Part shown: piece after piece, positions 17,641-26,949 of the stretch | How positions within the stretch are numbered: the first letter of the stretch is position 1 | Layout: each line of letters starts with the position of its first letter | Source of the DNA: Riemerella columbina DSM 16469 | GTDB taxonomy: Bacteria > Bacteroidota > Bacteroidia > Flavobacteriales > Weeksellaceae | Reading direction: 5' to 3' | Length of the DNA stretch: 64,000 bases | Assembly: GCF_000374405.1 (NCBI RefSeq) | Contig: NZ_KB894283.1 | Location: 1 to 64,000 of the forward strand | Made by a program: the position numbers and the translations under genes | The notes under the pieces: generated by a model | The model's database searches: none | Told to the model about the DNA's origin: nothing | What the model saw: only the letters and a program-made list of their open reading frames with translations

Positions 17641-17949
17641 GATAACAAAGACGATAAGCCGGATTCTGTATCTATTAAAATAGGTGCCTGTTATTTATCT
17701 ACGCAAACCATTACTGATTTGTTCTAGCTGCTTACCCCTCGGCATTGGACGAGCCACCCTTAATTGCCGATATACTTAGCATTGCACCGCATAGAGTTTA
17801 CCGGATTTCACTACAGCCGAACTGTACTTGCTTTCTGTTGCACTGGTCCTCATATCACTATGGATGGCGGTTAGCCACTATGCTGCCCTATGGTGTCCGG
17901 ACTTTCCTCTTGATGCCTATGCACCAAGCAACAGGCTGTCTTTGTTATC
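17641..17949 (-). ncRNA. rnpB: RNase P RNA
   Basis: On the minus strand the gene contains GAGGAAAGTCCGGACACC (17909-17892), the conserved core of bacterial RNase P RNA, and ends with AGAATCCGGCTTAT. The two ends pair perfectly over 12 bases (GATAACAAAGAC at 17949-17938 in the RNA sense with GTCTTTGTTATC at 17652-17641), which is helix P1. About 309 bases in all, a normal size. It is the catalytic RNA that trims the 5' ends of tRNA precursors. The start fits a TATCTTTG promoter element at 17961-17954. A plus-strand open frame across it (17745-18026) is not a gene. Confidence 0.95.
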
Positions 17950-17953
17950 TCGG

Positions 17954-17961
17954 CAAAGATA
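17954..17961 (-). promoter_or_regulatory. -7 element of the rnpB promoter
   Basis: Minus strand TATCTTTG lies five bases before the P1 helix begins, fixing the probable transcription start near 17949. Confidence 0.65.
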
Positions 17962-18071
17962 AATATTTGTTAAGAAATTCTATTAGAAATTACGAAAAAT
18001 ATAGCATTAATATGAATAGAATTTAATATAAGATTCATTTTTAGTTAAAATACAATAGTCGCTTAGCGGTG

Positions 18072-18079
18072 TATATTTG
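18072..18079 (+). promoter_or_regulatory. -7 element of receptor-phytase promoter
   Basis: TATATTTG ends 11 bases before the ATG at 18091. The expected start of transcription is within a few bases of the start codon, so the mRNA would be almost leaderless. Confidence 0.6.
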
Positions 18080-18090
18080 CACAAAAACCA

Positions 18091-20910
18091 ATGAAGAAAT
18101 TAGTTTGTTCTATTTTGCTGTGCGCATCGGTATGGCTCTCTGCCCAAACGGGAACGCTATCGGGGAATATTAACGATAATTCTAAAATTGCACTTCCTGG
18201 TGCAAAACTCATCCTAAAACCGGGTAATCACTACACAGCATCAGATGAAAATGGGGATTTTGTATTTCTGAATGTTCCAACTGGAGATTACGAATTGGTT
18301 GCCGACTACTTGGGGTATGGGGGTAAAACATTTAAAGTGCATATTAGCGATAATAAAAATACGCATCAGTTGATTGTATTTAATGAAAAACTAACTTCAA
18401 AAGAAAAGGTTAAAAATATAAAAAAAGTCCAAATTATAGGTTTTTCTAGACAAAGCCAAGCAAGAGCACTTAGTAAACAAAAAAGTAATGCCAATATCTC
18501 GAATGTGGTATCTTCCGACCAAGTGGGGAAGTTTCCAGATGCTAATATAGGTGACGCACTAAAAAGAGTGCCAGGGATTACCATGCAAAATGACCAAGGT
18601 GAAGCTAGAAATATCATCGTAAGAGGACTATCCCCAGAACTAAATTCGGTAACGCTGAATGGTAGCCGTATTCCTTCTGCAGAAGGGGATAACAGGAATG
18701 TGCAAATGGATTTAATCCCTTCGGATATGATTCAGATGATAGAGGTAAATAAAACCCTTACGCCTGACCAAGATGCTGATGCGATTGGTGGTTCTGTGGA
18801 CTTAATTACCAAATCAGCGTCTAGTAAAGAACGAATTTCTATATCTACCGCATCAGGATATAATCCTATTCGTAGTAAGGCCTTGTTTACAAATAGTTTT
18901 TTGTATAGCAATCGTTTTTTTAACCATAGCCTAGGTTGGGTCATTAATGGCTCTTATAATAACAATACTTATGGTTCGGATAATGTGGAAGCACAGTGGA
19001 CAAGCAAAAAAGGTAGAGAATATATTTCAGAATTAGATATTAGAAAATACGATGTAAAAAGAGAACGCAAAAGCATCGGTACAGATATCGATTGGAAACC
19101 GAATAATAGAAATAGTTTGAGGATTTCTGCGATGTACAATTGGAGAGACGATTGGGAAAATCGTTATCGTGTGAGAATGAAAAAAATTGCACCCACCAAA
19201 AATGGATATGAAGGCAGAATAGAGCGACAAACCAAAGGCGGTATCGCTAATAATAAAAATAAAGGCGCGAGGTTAGAAAGGCAAATCATGCAGAACTACT
19301 CCATTAAAGGAGAACATCTATTCGGAAGCAAGGTAGAGCTTAATTGGAATGCCTCTTATTCTAAAGCAGAAGAACAACGCCCTAACGAACGCTATATTTC
19401 GTTCTATACAGATAAGAAAAACCTTATTGAATTTGATTCGGATTTTGGTACAGAACGAGAGCCACTGTATACTCCAACCTTGATACCAGATTTAAATCAA
19501 TACAAATGGGATAAACTTTCCGAAGAAAACAAAATGACTTTTGAAGAAGAAATTACGGGTAAGTTTAACCTAAGAATGCCATTTTCTATTGTTTCTGGTG
19601 AGAAAGGAAGACTAAGAATAGGAGGAAAGACCAGACTAAAATTTAAAAAACGAGATAATAATTTCTTCGACTATAAACCTACAGCATCCAATCCTATCTC
19701 GGATTTATCGGTGGTGGATAAGATATTTTGGAGTGGAAGCCACTGGCAGCCAGGTACTAAATATGAGCCTGGATATTTTGCTTCAAAGGATTATTTAGGA
19801 CAATTGGATCTCGAAAATGCAACGCTTTTTGATAAGAAAGATCAGCCGTCCAAATATTTATCTGCTAACTATCGTGCAAAAGAAGATATCTACGCTGGGT
19901 ATATAAGATGGGATCAAAATCTATCGCGTAATTTTTCTTTTATTACAGGACTTAGAATAGAAAATACACAAACCAATTATTTGGGGAATGTTATTCAAGA
20001 TGAAGATAATCTGCAAGGCAGTCGAGAAATTACAAATAACTATACTAACTATTTGCCAAATATCAGTTTTAAATATACGCCAGAACGCTATACTGTTATT
20101 AGACTTGCCTATACCACTGCTATTGCCAGACCCAATTACTATCGCCTTTCGCCGTTTGTAAGCGTAATTCCTGGGGATAGAGATATTACAGCAGGAAATC
20201 CTAATTTGAAATCTTCTTATGCCCATAATTATGATGTGATGGCAGAATATTACTTTAAATCTGTAGGGTTAATTTCATTAGGTGGATTCTATAAGAAAAT
20301 TAATAATTTCATCTACGATTATAGAGACCCTCAATATACTTATGATAAATTTCAAAATGATTTTCCAGATTTAAAAAATCAATTAGATCCTAATGAAACC
20401 TACACCTATCTACAAGCCAAAAATGGTGAAAGTGTTGCGGTCTATGGATTTGAAGCGGCATTCCAAAGACAGCTAGATTTTCTACCAGGGTTTCTATCCA
20501 ATTTTGGTATTTACGCCAACTACACTTATACCCAATCTAAAACCAAAGGAATCTACACCTCAGATGGCATAATGCGTGAAGATCTTATGCTACCGGGAAC
20601 AGCACCCAATATGTTCAATGCATCACTATCTTGGGAAAATAAAGTATTCCAAGCCAGAGTTTCTCTCAATCATACTTCTGCGTACCTTGATGAGTTAGGC
20701 GATAATGAGTTTAATGACCGCTATTACGATAAGCAAACATTTGTAGATGCCAACGCGTCTTATGCCGTTAATGATTGGATGCGTATATTTGTAGAAGCAA
20801 ACAACCTTACCAATCAACCGTTGAGGTATTACCAAGGTGTAGAAAGCAGAACCATGCAAATTGAATATTATAGACCACGCTATACGATGGGAGTTAAGTT
20901 TGATTTTTAA
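18091..20910 (+). CDS. TonB-dependent receptor linked to phytase
   Basis: A 939-residue outer-membrane receptor. Signal peptide residues 1-19 (cleaved after LSA), carboxypeptidase-like beta domain about 20-95, then a spacer rich in Lys and the plug: SDQVGKFPDANIGDALKRVPG, GLSPELNSVTLNG and DADAIGGSVDLITKSA. This wording is that of the TonB receptor group TIGR01782 known from Xanthomonas and Caulobacter. The barrel ends with MGVKFDF. A phytase gene follows 57 bases later in the same direction, so uptake of an inositol phosphate or another phosphorus-containing nutrient is inferred. The promoter would give an almost leaderless message. Confidence 0.88.
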   Translation: MKKLVCSILLCASVWLSAQTGTLSGNINDNSKIALPGAKLILKPGNHYTASDENGDFVFLNVPTGDYELVADYLGYGGKTFKVHISDNKNTHQLIVFNEKLTSKEKVKNIKKVQIIGFSRQSQARALSKQKSNANISNVVSSDQVGKFPDANIGDALKRVPGITMQNDQGEARNIIVRGLSPELNSVTLNGSRIPSAEGDNRNVQMDLIPSDMIQMIEVNKTLTPDQDADAIGGSVDLITKSASSKERISISTASGYNPIRSKALFTNSFLYSNRFFNHSLGWVINGSYNNNTYGSDNVEAQWTSKKGREYISELDIRKYDVKRERKSIGTDIDWKPNNRNSLRISAMYNWRDDWENRYRVRMKKIAPTKNGYEGRIERQTKGGIANNKNKGARLERQIMQNYSIKGEHLFGSKVELNWNASYSKAEEQRPNERYISFYTDKKNLIEFDSDFGTEREPLYTPTLIPDLNQYKWDKLSEENKMTFEEEITGKFNLRMPFSIVSGEKGRLRIGGKTRLKFKKRDNNFFDYKPTASNPISDLSVVDKIFWSGSHWQPGTKYEPGYFASKDYLGQLDLENATLFDKKDQPSKYLSANYRAKEDIYAGYIRWDQNLSRNFSFITGLRIENTQTNYLGNVIQDEDNLQGSREITNNYTNYLPNISFKYTPERYTVIRLAYTTAIARPNYYRLSPFVSVIPGDRDITAGNPNLKSSYAHNYDVMAEYYFKSVGLISLGGFYKKINNFIYDYRDPQYTYDKFQNDFPDLKNQLDPNETYTYLQAKNGESVAVYGFEAAFQRQLDFLPGFLSNFGIYANYTYTQSKTKGIYTSDGIMREDLMLPGTAPNMFNASLSWENKVFQARVSLNHTSAYLDELGDNEFNDRYYDKQTFVDANASYAVNDWMRIFVEANNLTNQPLRYYQGVESRTMQIEYYRPRYTMGVKFDF

Positions 20911-20967
20911 CCAATCCAATGATCTATAAAAATTTTAAAATATAACTGATACAACAATATTTACAAG

Positions 20968-21999
20968 ATGAACAAATTTTTTAAGGCGATAAGCATTCTA
21001 GCTATTTTAAATGGATTGCAACATTGCACTGTTAATCAATCGGCACAAAATAAAGTAAAACCCAGTGTTATTACTCAAAAAGTAAACCACGATACCGATG
21101 ATCCTGCCATATGGATTAATCCAAAAGACGCTTCCAAAAGCCTTATTGTAGGAACTGATAAAGATACCGATGGTGGACTATTTGTATTTGACTTAGATGG
21201 AAAAATAGTCAATAAAGTGCTAGGTATTAAAAGACCTAATAATGTAGATATAGAATATGGCTTTGTCCTAAATGGTAAACCGATGGATATTGCACTAACT
21301 ACGGAAAGAGAAACGAATAAAGTGCGTATTTTTGAACTGCCAAGTATGAGAGAAGTGGGTAGTTTTAGTGTCTTTGATGGTGAAACAGAAAGAAGTCCTA
21401 TGGGGATTTCTATGTATAAAAATCCAAAAACTGGCAATATTTATGCTATTGTAGGAAGAAAATCAGGTCCATTAGATAATTATTTGTGGCAATATCAACT
21501 GGTTGAAAATCAAGGTAAAATTGATGGTAAGTTGGTAAGAAAATTTGGTAAATATAGTGGGGGAAAAGAAATAGAAGCTATTGCTGTGGATGATGCATTA
21601 GGCTATATTTATTATTCCGATGAAAAGTATGGCGTTCATAAATACTATGCAGACCCAGAAAAAGGAAATCAGGAATTGGCTGTTTTCGGAATTGGGGATT
21701 TTGTTTCGGATGTAGAAGGACTTTCTATTTATCCTACATCGGCTACCGAAGGGTATATTTTGGTTTCTAACCAGCAGGCGGATACCTTTAATGTGTATCG
21801 GCGAGAAAACCCTACCGCAGGAAGAATTGCAGAAATTCCAGTATCTACTTTAGAAAGCGATGGCTCAGAATCTTCTGCCACTTATTTTAATGATAAATTT
21901 CCAAAAGGTATTTTTGTAGCGATGAGTAGTGGGAAAGTATTCCACATCTACGATTGGCGAGATATAGAACAAAGAATTTTATCAGCACAAAAACCTTAG
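20968..21999 (+). CDS. Beta-propeller phytase, lipoprotein
   Basis: A 343-residue enzyme; Cys20 ends a lipobox-like LQHC, so a surface lipoprotein is likely. The signature TDDPAIWINP (residues 43-52), AIAVDDALGYIYYSDEKYG and DVEGLSIYP belong to calcium-dependent beta-propeller phytases (3-phytase), which release phosphate from phytate (inositol hexakisphosphate). The Asp and Glu residues in these stretches are the expected calcium and phosphate ligands. It is paired with the upstream TonB-dependent receptor, a pairing recorded for other bacteria, pointing to phosphate scavenging. The terminator at 22018-22052 closes the unit. PHO-box control cannot be judged here. Confidence 0.9.
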   Translation: MNKFFKAISILAILNGLQHCTVNQSAQNKVKPSVITQKVNHDTDDPAIWINPKDASKSLIVGTDKDTDGGLFVFDLDGKIVNKVLGIKRPNNVDIEYGFVLNGKPMDIALTTERETNKVRIFELPSMREVGSFSVFDGETERSPMGISMYKNPKTGNIYAIVGRKSGPLDNYLWQYQLVENQGKIDGKLVRKFGKYSGGKEIEAIAVDDALGYIYYSDEKYGVHKYYADPEKGNQELAVFGIGDFVSDVEGLSIYPTSATEGYILVSNQQADTFNVYRRENPTAGRIAEIPVSTLESDGSESSATYFNDKFPKGIFVAMSSGKVFHIYDWRDIEQRILSAQKP

Positions 22000-22017
22000 C
22001 AGAGTGACTAACTAAAC

Positions 22018-22052
22018 ATCCCTACTTAGAAAATTTAAGTAGGGATTTTTTT
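22018..22052. terminator. Hairpin terminator between phytase and cbpM
   Basis: ATCCCTACTTA (22018-22028) pairs perfectly with TAAGTAGGGAT (22036-22046), then seven T. The convergent cbpM stop is at 22056. Confidence 0.9.
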
Positions 22053-22055
22053 ATT

Positions 22056-22343
22056 CTATTCCTCAAAACTTTTAAATCCTACACTTAAGCGCTGATTCAG
22101 ATTTTGAAGGTGGTCAATTTTCTTTAATAAATGATGGATGACTTCCAGTCCTGCAATATTGATATCTAAATCATAATGCCAGTTGGCAAATTTTTCCAAA
22201 GCCCCTAAATCATCATAAATAATGTATTTAACATTGTTCTCGATATAAGGTGTAATCAATCCTGAATCCTCTAAAGCCTCAATAAAATGGAGGTCTATTT
22301 TATATAATTGTACACAATCTTGTGTTGTAATTTTATCTTTCAT
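22056..22343 (-). CDS. cbpM: Chaperone modulator CbpM, MerR-like
   Basis: A 95-residue protein that begins with a helix-turn-helix-like segment (ITTQDCVQLYKIDLHFIEALEDSGLI) and then an ENNVKYIIYDD stretch and a helical C-terminus, the plan of CbpM. CbpM is known to bind the J domain of CbpA and inhibit its DnaK co-chaperone work. It starts two bases after the end of the cbpA gene, so the two are translated from one message. Confidence 0.88.
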   Translation of the reverse strand: MKDKITTQDCVQLYKIDLHFIEALEDSGLITPYIENNVKYIIYDDLGALEKFANWHYDLDINIAGLEVIHHLLKKIDHLQNLNQRLSVGFKSFEE

Positions 22344-22345
22344 TG

Positions 22346-23257
22346 TTAAAGGGTGTTTTTAAGTTGTTCTACCAATTCTTTTTGCTTGTCGCTTAAGTTG
22401 GTAGGGAGTACCACATTATAAGTTACAAATAAGTCGCCATGCTGATTTTCTTTTTTGTATATAGGAAATCCTTTACCTTTTAGGCGTACCTTGGTGCCGT
22501 TTTGGGTTTCTGGTTTCACTTTCAAGTTTACGCTACCGTCTAAAGTTTGGACGAGTACATCGCCACCCAATAAGGCAGTATAAAGGTCAATATCTACGCT
22601 TGTATAGAGGTCGTTACCTTTTCTTTCAAATTGCTTGTCCTCATCGATATGGAAGGTAATGTATAAGTCGCCTTTAGGACCACCATTGATGCCTTCATGA
22701 CCGTAATTTTTTAGTTTAATTTTTAGTCCTTCGTAAACGCCAGCAGGAATGGTAATTCTCACTTTTTTACCATTAATTTCAAAGGTTCTTTGGTGTGGTG
22801 TTGCAGCTTTTTTTAGCGAGATGGTAAGCTCCGCAGCGATGTCTTGACCTTTAAATTTCCCCGATGCTCTACCGCGACTACTTCTGCCAAAACCATTGCT
22901 ACCGCCACCAAACATACTTTGGAAGAAGTCTGAAAAATCACCTTGGTCGCCAAAATCTTCTCCAGAAAATCCTTGTCCGCTATAACTTTGGTATTGTTGT
23001 TGCTGTTGCTGAGCTTTTTCGTATTCTTCGCCGTGTTTCCAGTGTTCGCCATACTTATCGTATTTCGCCCGATTGTCGGCATCGCTGAGCACTTCATTAG
23101 CTTCGTTGATTTCCTTAAACTTTTTTTCTGCCTCTTTGTCATTCGGATTTAGGTCGGGGTGGTATTTCCTTGCCAGTTTCCGATAGGCTTTTTTTATGTC
23201 ATCTTGGGACGCGTTTTTGTCTACGCCCAGTATATTATAATAATCTATATATGCCAT
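22346..23257 (-). CDS. cbpA: J-domain co-chaperone CbpA
   Basis: A 303-residue DnaJ-family protein. The J domain is residues about 5-60 with the HPD motif at 33-35 (KYHPDLNP), needed to stimulate DnaK ATPase. A linker with a run of Gln and Gly/Phe (residues about 75-135) leads to the C-terminal substrate-binding domains ([15 protein letters not shown]). There is no CxxCxGxG zinc finger, so it belongs to the CbpA type rather than DnaJ. Acts in the cytoplasm, perhaps on nucleoid-associated clients as in Escherichia coli. The partner cbpM follows directly. Confidence 0.93.
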   Translation of the reverse strand: MAYIDYYNILGVDKNASQDDIKKAYRKLARKYHPDLNPNDKEAEKKFKEINEANEVLSDADNRAKYDKYGEHWKHGEEYEKAQQQQQQYQSYSGQGFSGEDFGDQGDFSDFFQSMFGGGSNGFGRSSRGRASGKFKGQDIAAELTISLKKAATPHQRTFEINGKKVRITIPAGVYEGLKIKLKNYGHEGINGGPKGDLYITFHIDEDKQFERKGNDLYTSVDIDLYTALLGGDVLVQTLDGSVNLKVKPETQNGTKVRLKGKGFPIYKKENQHGDLFVTYNVVLPTNLSDKQKELVEQLKNTL

Positions 23258-23370
23258 ATATTCTTAATATTTTATTCAAATTTAGTTAAAATGTTTTGAT
23301 TTTTAAGGCGCTAATTCTATGCCAAAAGAATTAATTAACTATATTTGTCAGTCATCAAACACCAAATATT

Positions 23371-23592
23371 ATGGGAAAAGCCAGTATCAATTTCCAATTC
23401 CGATGCCATGAAAACTTTGACGAAATGCAGCCCGATGCAATGGGTAAATTTTGTGATAAATGTTCAAATGTCTAAAAATGATAGTGTAGAATCGGTCATT
23501 TTGTTGGAAGGCGAGGAGGTAAAGTAACCTTTAAAACCTATATTTCCAAAATTCCTTATTTTAGCCGTTTCAATGTAATAGCAATCGATTGA
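23371..23592 (+). pseudogene. Decayed small gene with a CHENFD...CDKC zinc-ribbon-like start
   Basis: An ATG at 23371 opens a frame of 34 codons whose product contains CHENFDEM and KFCDKCSN, wording of a family of short flavobacterial proteins (CHENWD ... FCxxCxK). The frame then meets stops at 23473, 23479 and 23482 and continues in the same reading phase with VTFKTYISKIPYFSRF until a stop at 23590-23592, which overlaps the recG start. Three stops within ten codons with protein-like sequence on either side suggest a once longer protein. The four Cys/His residues suggest zinc binding in the ancestor. If sequence is correct, only the 34-residue front could be made. Confidence 0.5.
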
Positions 23593-25679
23593 CTTTAGAA
23601 ACTTCCATAGAATTTGTAAAAGGAATAGGCTCCGAGCGTGCTAAACTCATCAAAAATACTTTAGGATTAGCAACGGTTGAGGATTTGCTGACCTTTTACC
23701 CTATCCGTTATTTGGATAAAAGTAAAGTCTATACCATTGCAGAATTACAGAGAAATTCAGAGGTAGAACTTCAACTTAAAGGACAGATTACGGAACTTAA
23801 AGAAGTGGTTTATGGCAAAGGTCAGAAACGCTTAACGGCTAAATTTAAAGATAAGACGGGTGTCATAGATTTAGTGTGGTTCCGCTATACTAAATGGATG
23901 GTGGAGCAAATCCCATTGAACAAAGAATTGTATATTTTTGGTAAAATCAATTGGTTTAATGGCGTGTTTTCTATGCCGCATCCAGAGATTGAGGTCGATG
24001 AAAAAAAAGCACTTTTAGGAACGCTACTACCCGTCTATTCAGGGAGTGAGAAATTAGCTAAAAGAGGGATTAATAACAAATTTTTTAAAAATATCATATT
24101 TGAATTATTAAAGCAATTGCCTCAACTCATTTATGAAAATATTCCCGAAAATATATTAGACAAACTCCAATTGATGCCTCGTGTAGCGGCGTATCAAACT
24201 ATACATTTTCCTAAAAATCAAGCAGTCATAAAGGAGGCAGAACGCCGATTGAAGTTTGAAGAAGCCTTTTTCTTTCAACTAGGTTATGGGTTTAAAAAGC
24301 AATTTCAGCAAACGCATAATGTAGGGACGCCTTTTCCCATCGTGGGGGAAGCATTCAATAATTTTTATCAACATCATTTACCTTTTGATTTAACGAATGC
24401 TCAAAAGCGTGTACTTAAAGAAATTCGCCACGATTTAAAAAATCCTATCCAAATGAACCGCCTTCTACAAGGCGATGTAGGTTCGGGTAAAACAATGGTG
24501 GCCCTATTATCTATGCTTTTAGCGATTGATAATGGTATGCAAGCCTGCATGATGGCACCTACGGAAATATTGGCGCAGCAACATTTTAATAGCATTAAAG
24601 ACTTATTAAAAGAAACCGATATTGAGGTAAAGTTACTCACAGGTTCTACAAAAACTTCGGAAAGAAAGGAAATTCACGAAAAACTATTGAATGGTACATT
24701 GTCTATTTTGGTGGGAACACACGCAGTTTTAGAGGATGTGGTGCAGTTTAAAAATTTGGGCTTAGCGATTATTGATGAGCAACATCGTTTTGGTGTGGCA
24801 CAGCGGGCTAAACTTTGGGGTAAAAATAAAATTCCGCCACATATTTTAATTATGACGGCTACGCCTATCCCTAGAACTTTGGCGATGAGTTTCTATTCTG
24901 ATTTAGAAGTTTCGGTCATTGATGAATTACCTATGGGAAGAAAACCGATTATTACTGCGCATCGTAGAGAAAAAGACCGTTGGTCGGTTTATCAATTTGC
25001 GAGAGAGGAACTGGCAAAAGGAAGGCAAGTTTATTTTGTATATCCATTAATTGAAGAATCAGAAACTTTAGACTATAAAAATCTAGAGGCGGGATTAGAG
25101 CAAGTGGTGGATTTCTTTAAAAACTATGAAACGGTAATGCTTCATGGCAAAATGAAACCTCAAGAAAAAGAAGATGCCATGCAATATTTTGCATCTGGAA
25201 AAGCACAAATAATGGTGGCTACTACTGTGATTGAAGTTGGGGTAAATGTACCCAATGCTTCCGTAATGGTCATCGAAAGTGCTGAACGCTTTGGGTTGTC
25301 TCAACTGCATCAATTAAGAGGGCGTGTAGGGCGAGGCGCAGAGCAGAGTTATTGTATTTTAATGACTTCGGATAAACTTTCCACAGAAGGAAGAAAACGC
25401 ATTAAAACAATGTGCCAAACCAATGATGGCTTTAAAATTTCTGAAGTGGATATGGAGTTGAGAGGTCCAGGTGATATTTTAGGAACGCAGCAGAGCGGTA
25501 TTGTAGATTTTAAAAAATTAGACCTTTCAAAAGATGCCACGATTATCAAACAAGCCAAATATTTAGTGGAATTATTAGTAAAGGCTGACCCAAATTTGCA
25601 ACATCCTGCTCATCAAGGGCTTCGGGCATACTATACCAAACAATATAAAGGCAAAAATAGATGGAGCAAAATCAGTTAA
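23589..25679 (+). CDS. recG: ATP-dependent DNA helicase RecG
   Basis: A 696-residue helicase of the normal length. The N-terminal wedge/OB domain (residues about 40-150) is followed by the helicase core: Walker A GDVGSGKT near residue 295, the DEQH box (IIDEQHRFG) near 396, TATPIPRTLA, and late motifs including QLRGRVGRG. RecG remodels stalled replication forks and branched recombination intermediates. The start is the TTG at 23589; no ATG lies in frame upstream, and family members start MTLETSIEF. The TTG overlaps the last codons of the decayed small gene. Confidence 0.95.
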   Translation: MTLETSIEFVKGIGSERAKLIKNTLGLATVEDLLTFYPIRYLDKSKVYTIAELQRNSEVELQLKGQITELKEVVYGKGQKRLTAKFKDKTGVIDLVWFRYTKWMVEQIPLNKELYIFGKINWFNGVFSMPHPEIEVDEKKALLGTLLPVYSGSEKLAKRGINNKFFKNIIFELLKQLPQLIYENIPENILDKLQLMPRVAAYQTIHFPKNQAVIKEAERRLKFEEAFFFQLGYGFKKQFQQTHNVGTPFPIVGEAFNNFYQHHLPFDLTNAQKRVLKEIRHDLKNPIQMNRLLQGDVGSGKTMVALLSMLLAIDNGMQACMMAPTEILAQQHFNSIKDLLKETDIEVKLLTGSTKTSERKEIHEKLLNGTLSILVGTHAVLEDVVQFKNLGLAIIDEQHRFGVAQRAKLWGKNKIPPHILIMTATPIPRTLAMSFYSDLEVSVIDELPMGRKPIITAHRREKDRWSVYQFAREELAKGRQVYFVYPLIEESETLDYKNLEAGLEQVVDFFKNYETVMLHGKMKPQEKEDAMQYFASGKAQIMVATTVIEVGVNVPNASVMVIESAERFGLSQLHQLRGRVGRGAEQSYCILMTSDKLSTEGRKRIKTMCQTNDGFKISEVDMELRGPGDILGTQQSGIVDFKKLDLSKDATIIKQAKYLVELLVKADPNLQHPAHQGLRAYYTKQYKGKNRWSKIS

Positions 25680-25692
25680 GTTTTTGCTCCAT
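25661..25692. terminator. Hairpin covering the recG stop codon
   Basis: ATGGAGCAAAA (25661-25671) pairs with TTTTGCTCCAT (25682-25692) around a ten-base loop that contains the recG stop. It probably ends both recG and the convergent lipoprotein gene at 25716. Confidence 0.6.
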
Positions 25693-25715
25693 AAAAGTTA
25701 TACTATCTTAATGTA

Positions 25716-26438
25716 TTAATTTGCTGTTCTATCCGCAGTCTTATAGACTTGGAAATTGAAAACAAAAGTTCTATCATTTAGAGAATAACCTGCATAGTTA
25801 AAATGTGGATCTCTTGCAAAAGCCGCTTTAGATGGCACTATAATCACCCCTTGAAGATTGTAGTCAGCGTCATCATTTAAGTCAAAGCTTTTGAAATGTT
25901 GTAGTGCTTCATTAAAGCCTTCTATTTCATAGAAATTTCTATTTTTTCCAGATTTATCTAAAACAGATTGTTTTACATAGAAAAATGAAGGGTCTTCTTG
26001 TGGAACACCTGTACCATCTATGGTATTATAGAATGGATAACCACTTCTTAATTTTACAACACCACTTTCGTTTTTAGTTGCTAGGTAAGTGTAAGTTCGA
26101 TGCATAAGGGTGATTTGGTCATTAGCCTTAATCGTTTTACCCGCTGTGGGCTGTGCATTGGTTCTTACGACATACACTGTACCATTGGACAAAGTTTGTG
26201 GCTGATAGTCGGAAAGTGGTTTTTCATTGTCATCAGCAGTATCTTTTTCGTCGAAAGCTACGATATTACCTTTGCTATCAAAATAATGTTCTTTTAGAAA
26301 TGTAGTGATTGCTTCGGTGTCGTACTCATTTTGAGTTTGTAGGTCTACGGTTTCCACTTTTTTTTCTTCCTCATCTTTTCTACACGAAGTGGCGATAAGC
26401 CCTAAAGATAATACACTTAAAATAATATTCTTTTTCAT
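25716..26438 (-). CDS. Lipoprotein, possible FKBP-like
   Basis: A 240-residue lipoprotein with lipobox LIATSC (Cys19) followed by an acidic and Lys-rich linker. The middle and end (LQGVIIVPSKAAFARD, SLNDRTFVFNFQVYKTADR) resemble flavobacterial FKBP-type peptidyl-prolyl isomerase lipoproteins, but the catalytic residues cannot be checked by eye. It is transcribed alone, from a TATTTTTG-like element at 26504-26497, divergently from hslR. Confidence 0.55.
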   Translation of the reverse strand: MKKNIILSVLSLGLIATSCRKDEEEKKVETVDLQTQNEYDTEAITTFLKEHYFDSKGNIVAFDEKDTADDNEKPLSDYQPQTLSNGTVYVVRTNAQPTAGKTIKANDQITLMHRTYTYLATKNESGVVKLRSGYPFYNTIDGTGVPQEDPSFFYVKQSVLDKSGKNRNFYEIEGFNEALQHFKSFDLNDDADYNLQGVIIVPSKAAFARDPHFNYAGYSLNDRTFVFNFQVYKTADRTAN

Positions 26439-26514
26439 AATTTTTTTTAATTAGAAACAAATGGTTAAATTGCCATTCTATTTTTATTTACAAGGACAAA
26501 AATATAAATAAAAT

Positions 26515-26949
26515 ATGAGAATTGATAAATTTTTATGGAGTGTTCGCTTTTTTAAGACCAGAAGTATCGCTTCAGACGAGATAAAAAAGAATAGAGTTTC
26601 GGTATCAGGGCAAGTGGTAAAGCCGTCTAAAGAAGTGGTAGAAGGCGACGAAATTACCATTAGAAAGAATCAAATTAATTATAAAATTAAAGTCATTCAA
26701 CTTCCTAAAAGTAGGATAGGGGCTAAGTTGGTGCCTTTGCACATAAAAGATATTACCAATAAAGAACAATACGAAATCTTAAAAATGCGAAAGATGTCCC
26801 AAGACTATTACCGAAGAAAAGGTGAGGGTAGACCGACTAAAAAAGACCGAAGAGAGATGTCATCATTCGTAGAAAATGAGGGCAATGATTTTTCAGAAGA
26901 AGATTGGGATAATTTCTTTAATGCTCAAGATGAGGAATTAGATTTTTAA
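26515..26949 (+). CDS. hslR: S4-domain RNA-binding protein, Hsp15-like
   Basis: A 144-residue protein. Residues 1-60 are an S4 RNA-binding fold (MRIDKFLWSVRFFKTRS, KPSKEVVEGDEITI), the arrangement of heat-shock protein 15. Hsp15 in Escherichia coli binds the 50S subunit carrying a blocked nascent chain and helps recycling. The tail (residues 100-144) is strongly acidic (SEEDWDNFFNAQDEELDF). Its 3' end overlaps the convergent aroK by 32 bases. Confidence 0.85.
   Translation: MRIDKFLWSVRFFKTRSIASDEIKKNRVSVSGQVVKPSKEVVEGDEITIRKNQINYKIKVIQLPKSRIGAKLVPLHIKDITNKEQYEILKMRKMSQDYYRRKGEGRPTKKDRREMSSFVENEGNDFSEEDWDNFFNAQDEELDF

Noticed and set aside
17745-18026. Plus-strand open frame of 93 codons
   Set aside because: It lies across RNase P RNA on the other strand and has no protein-like features.
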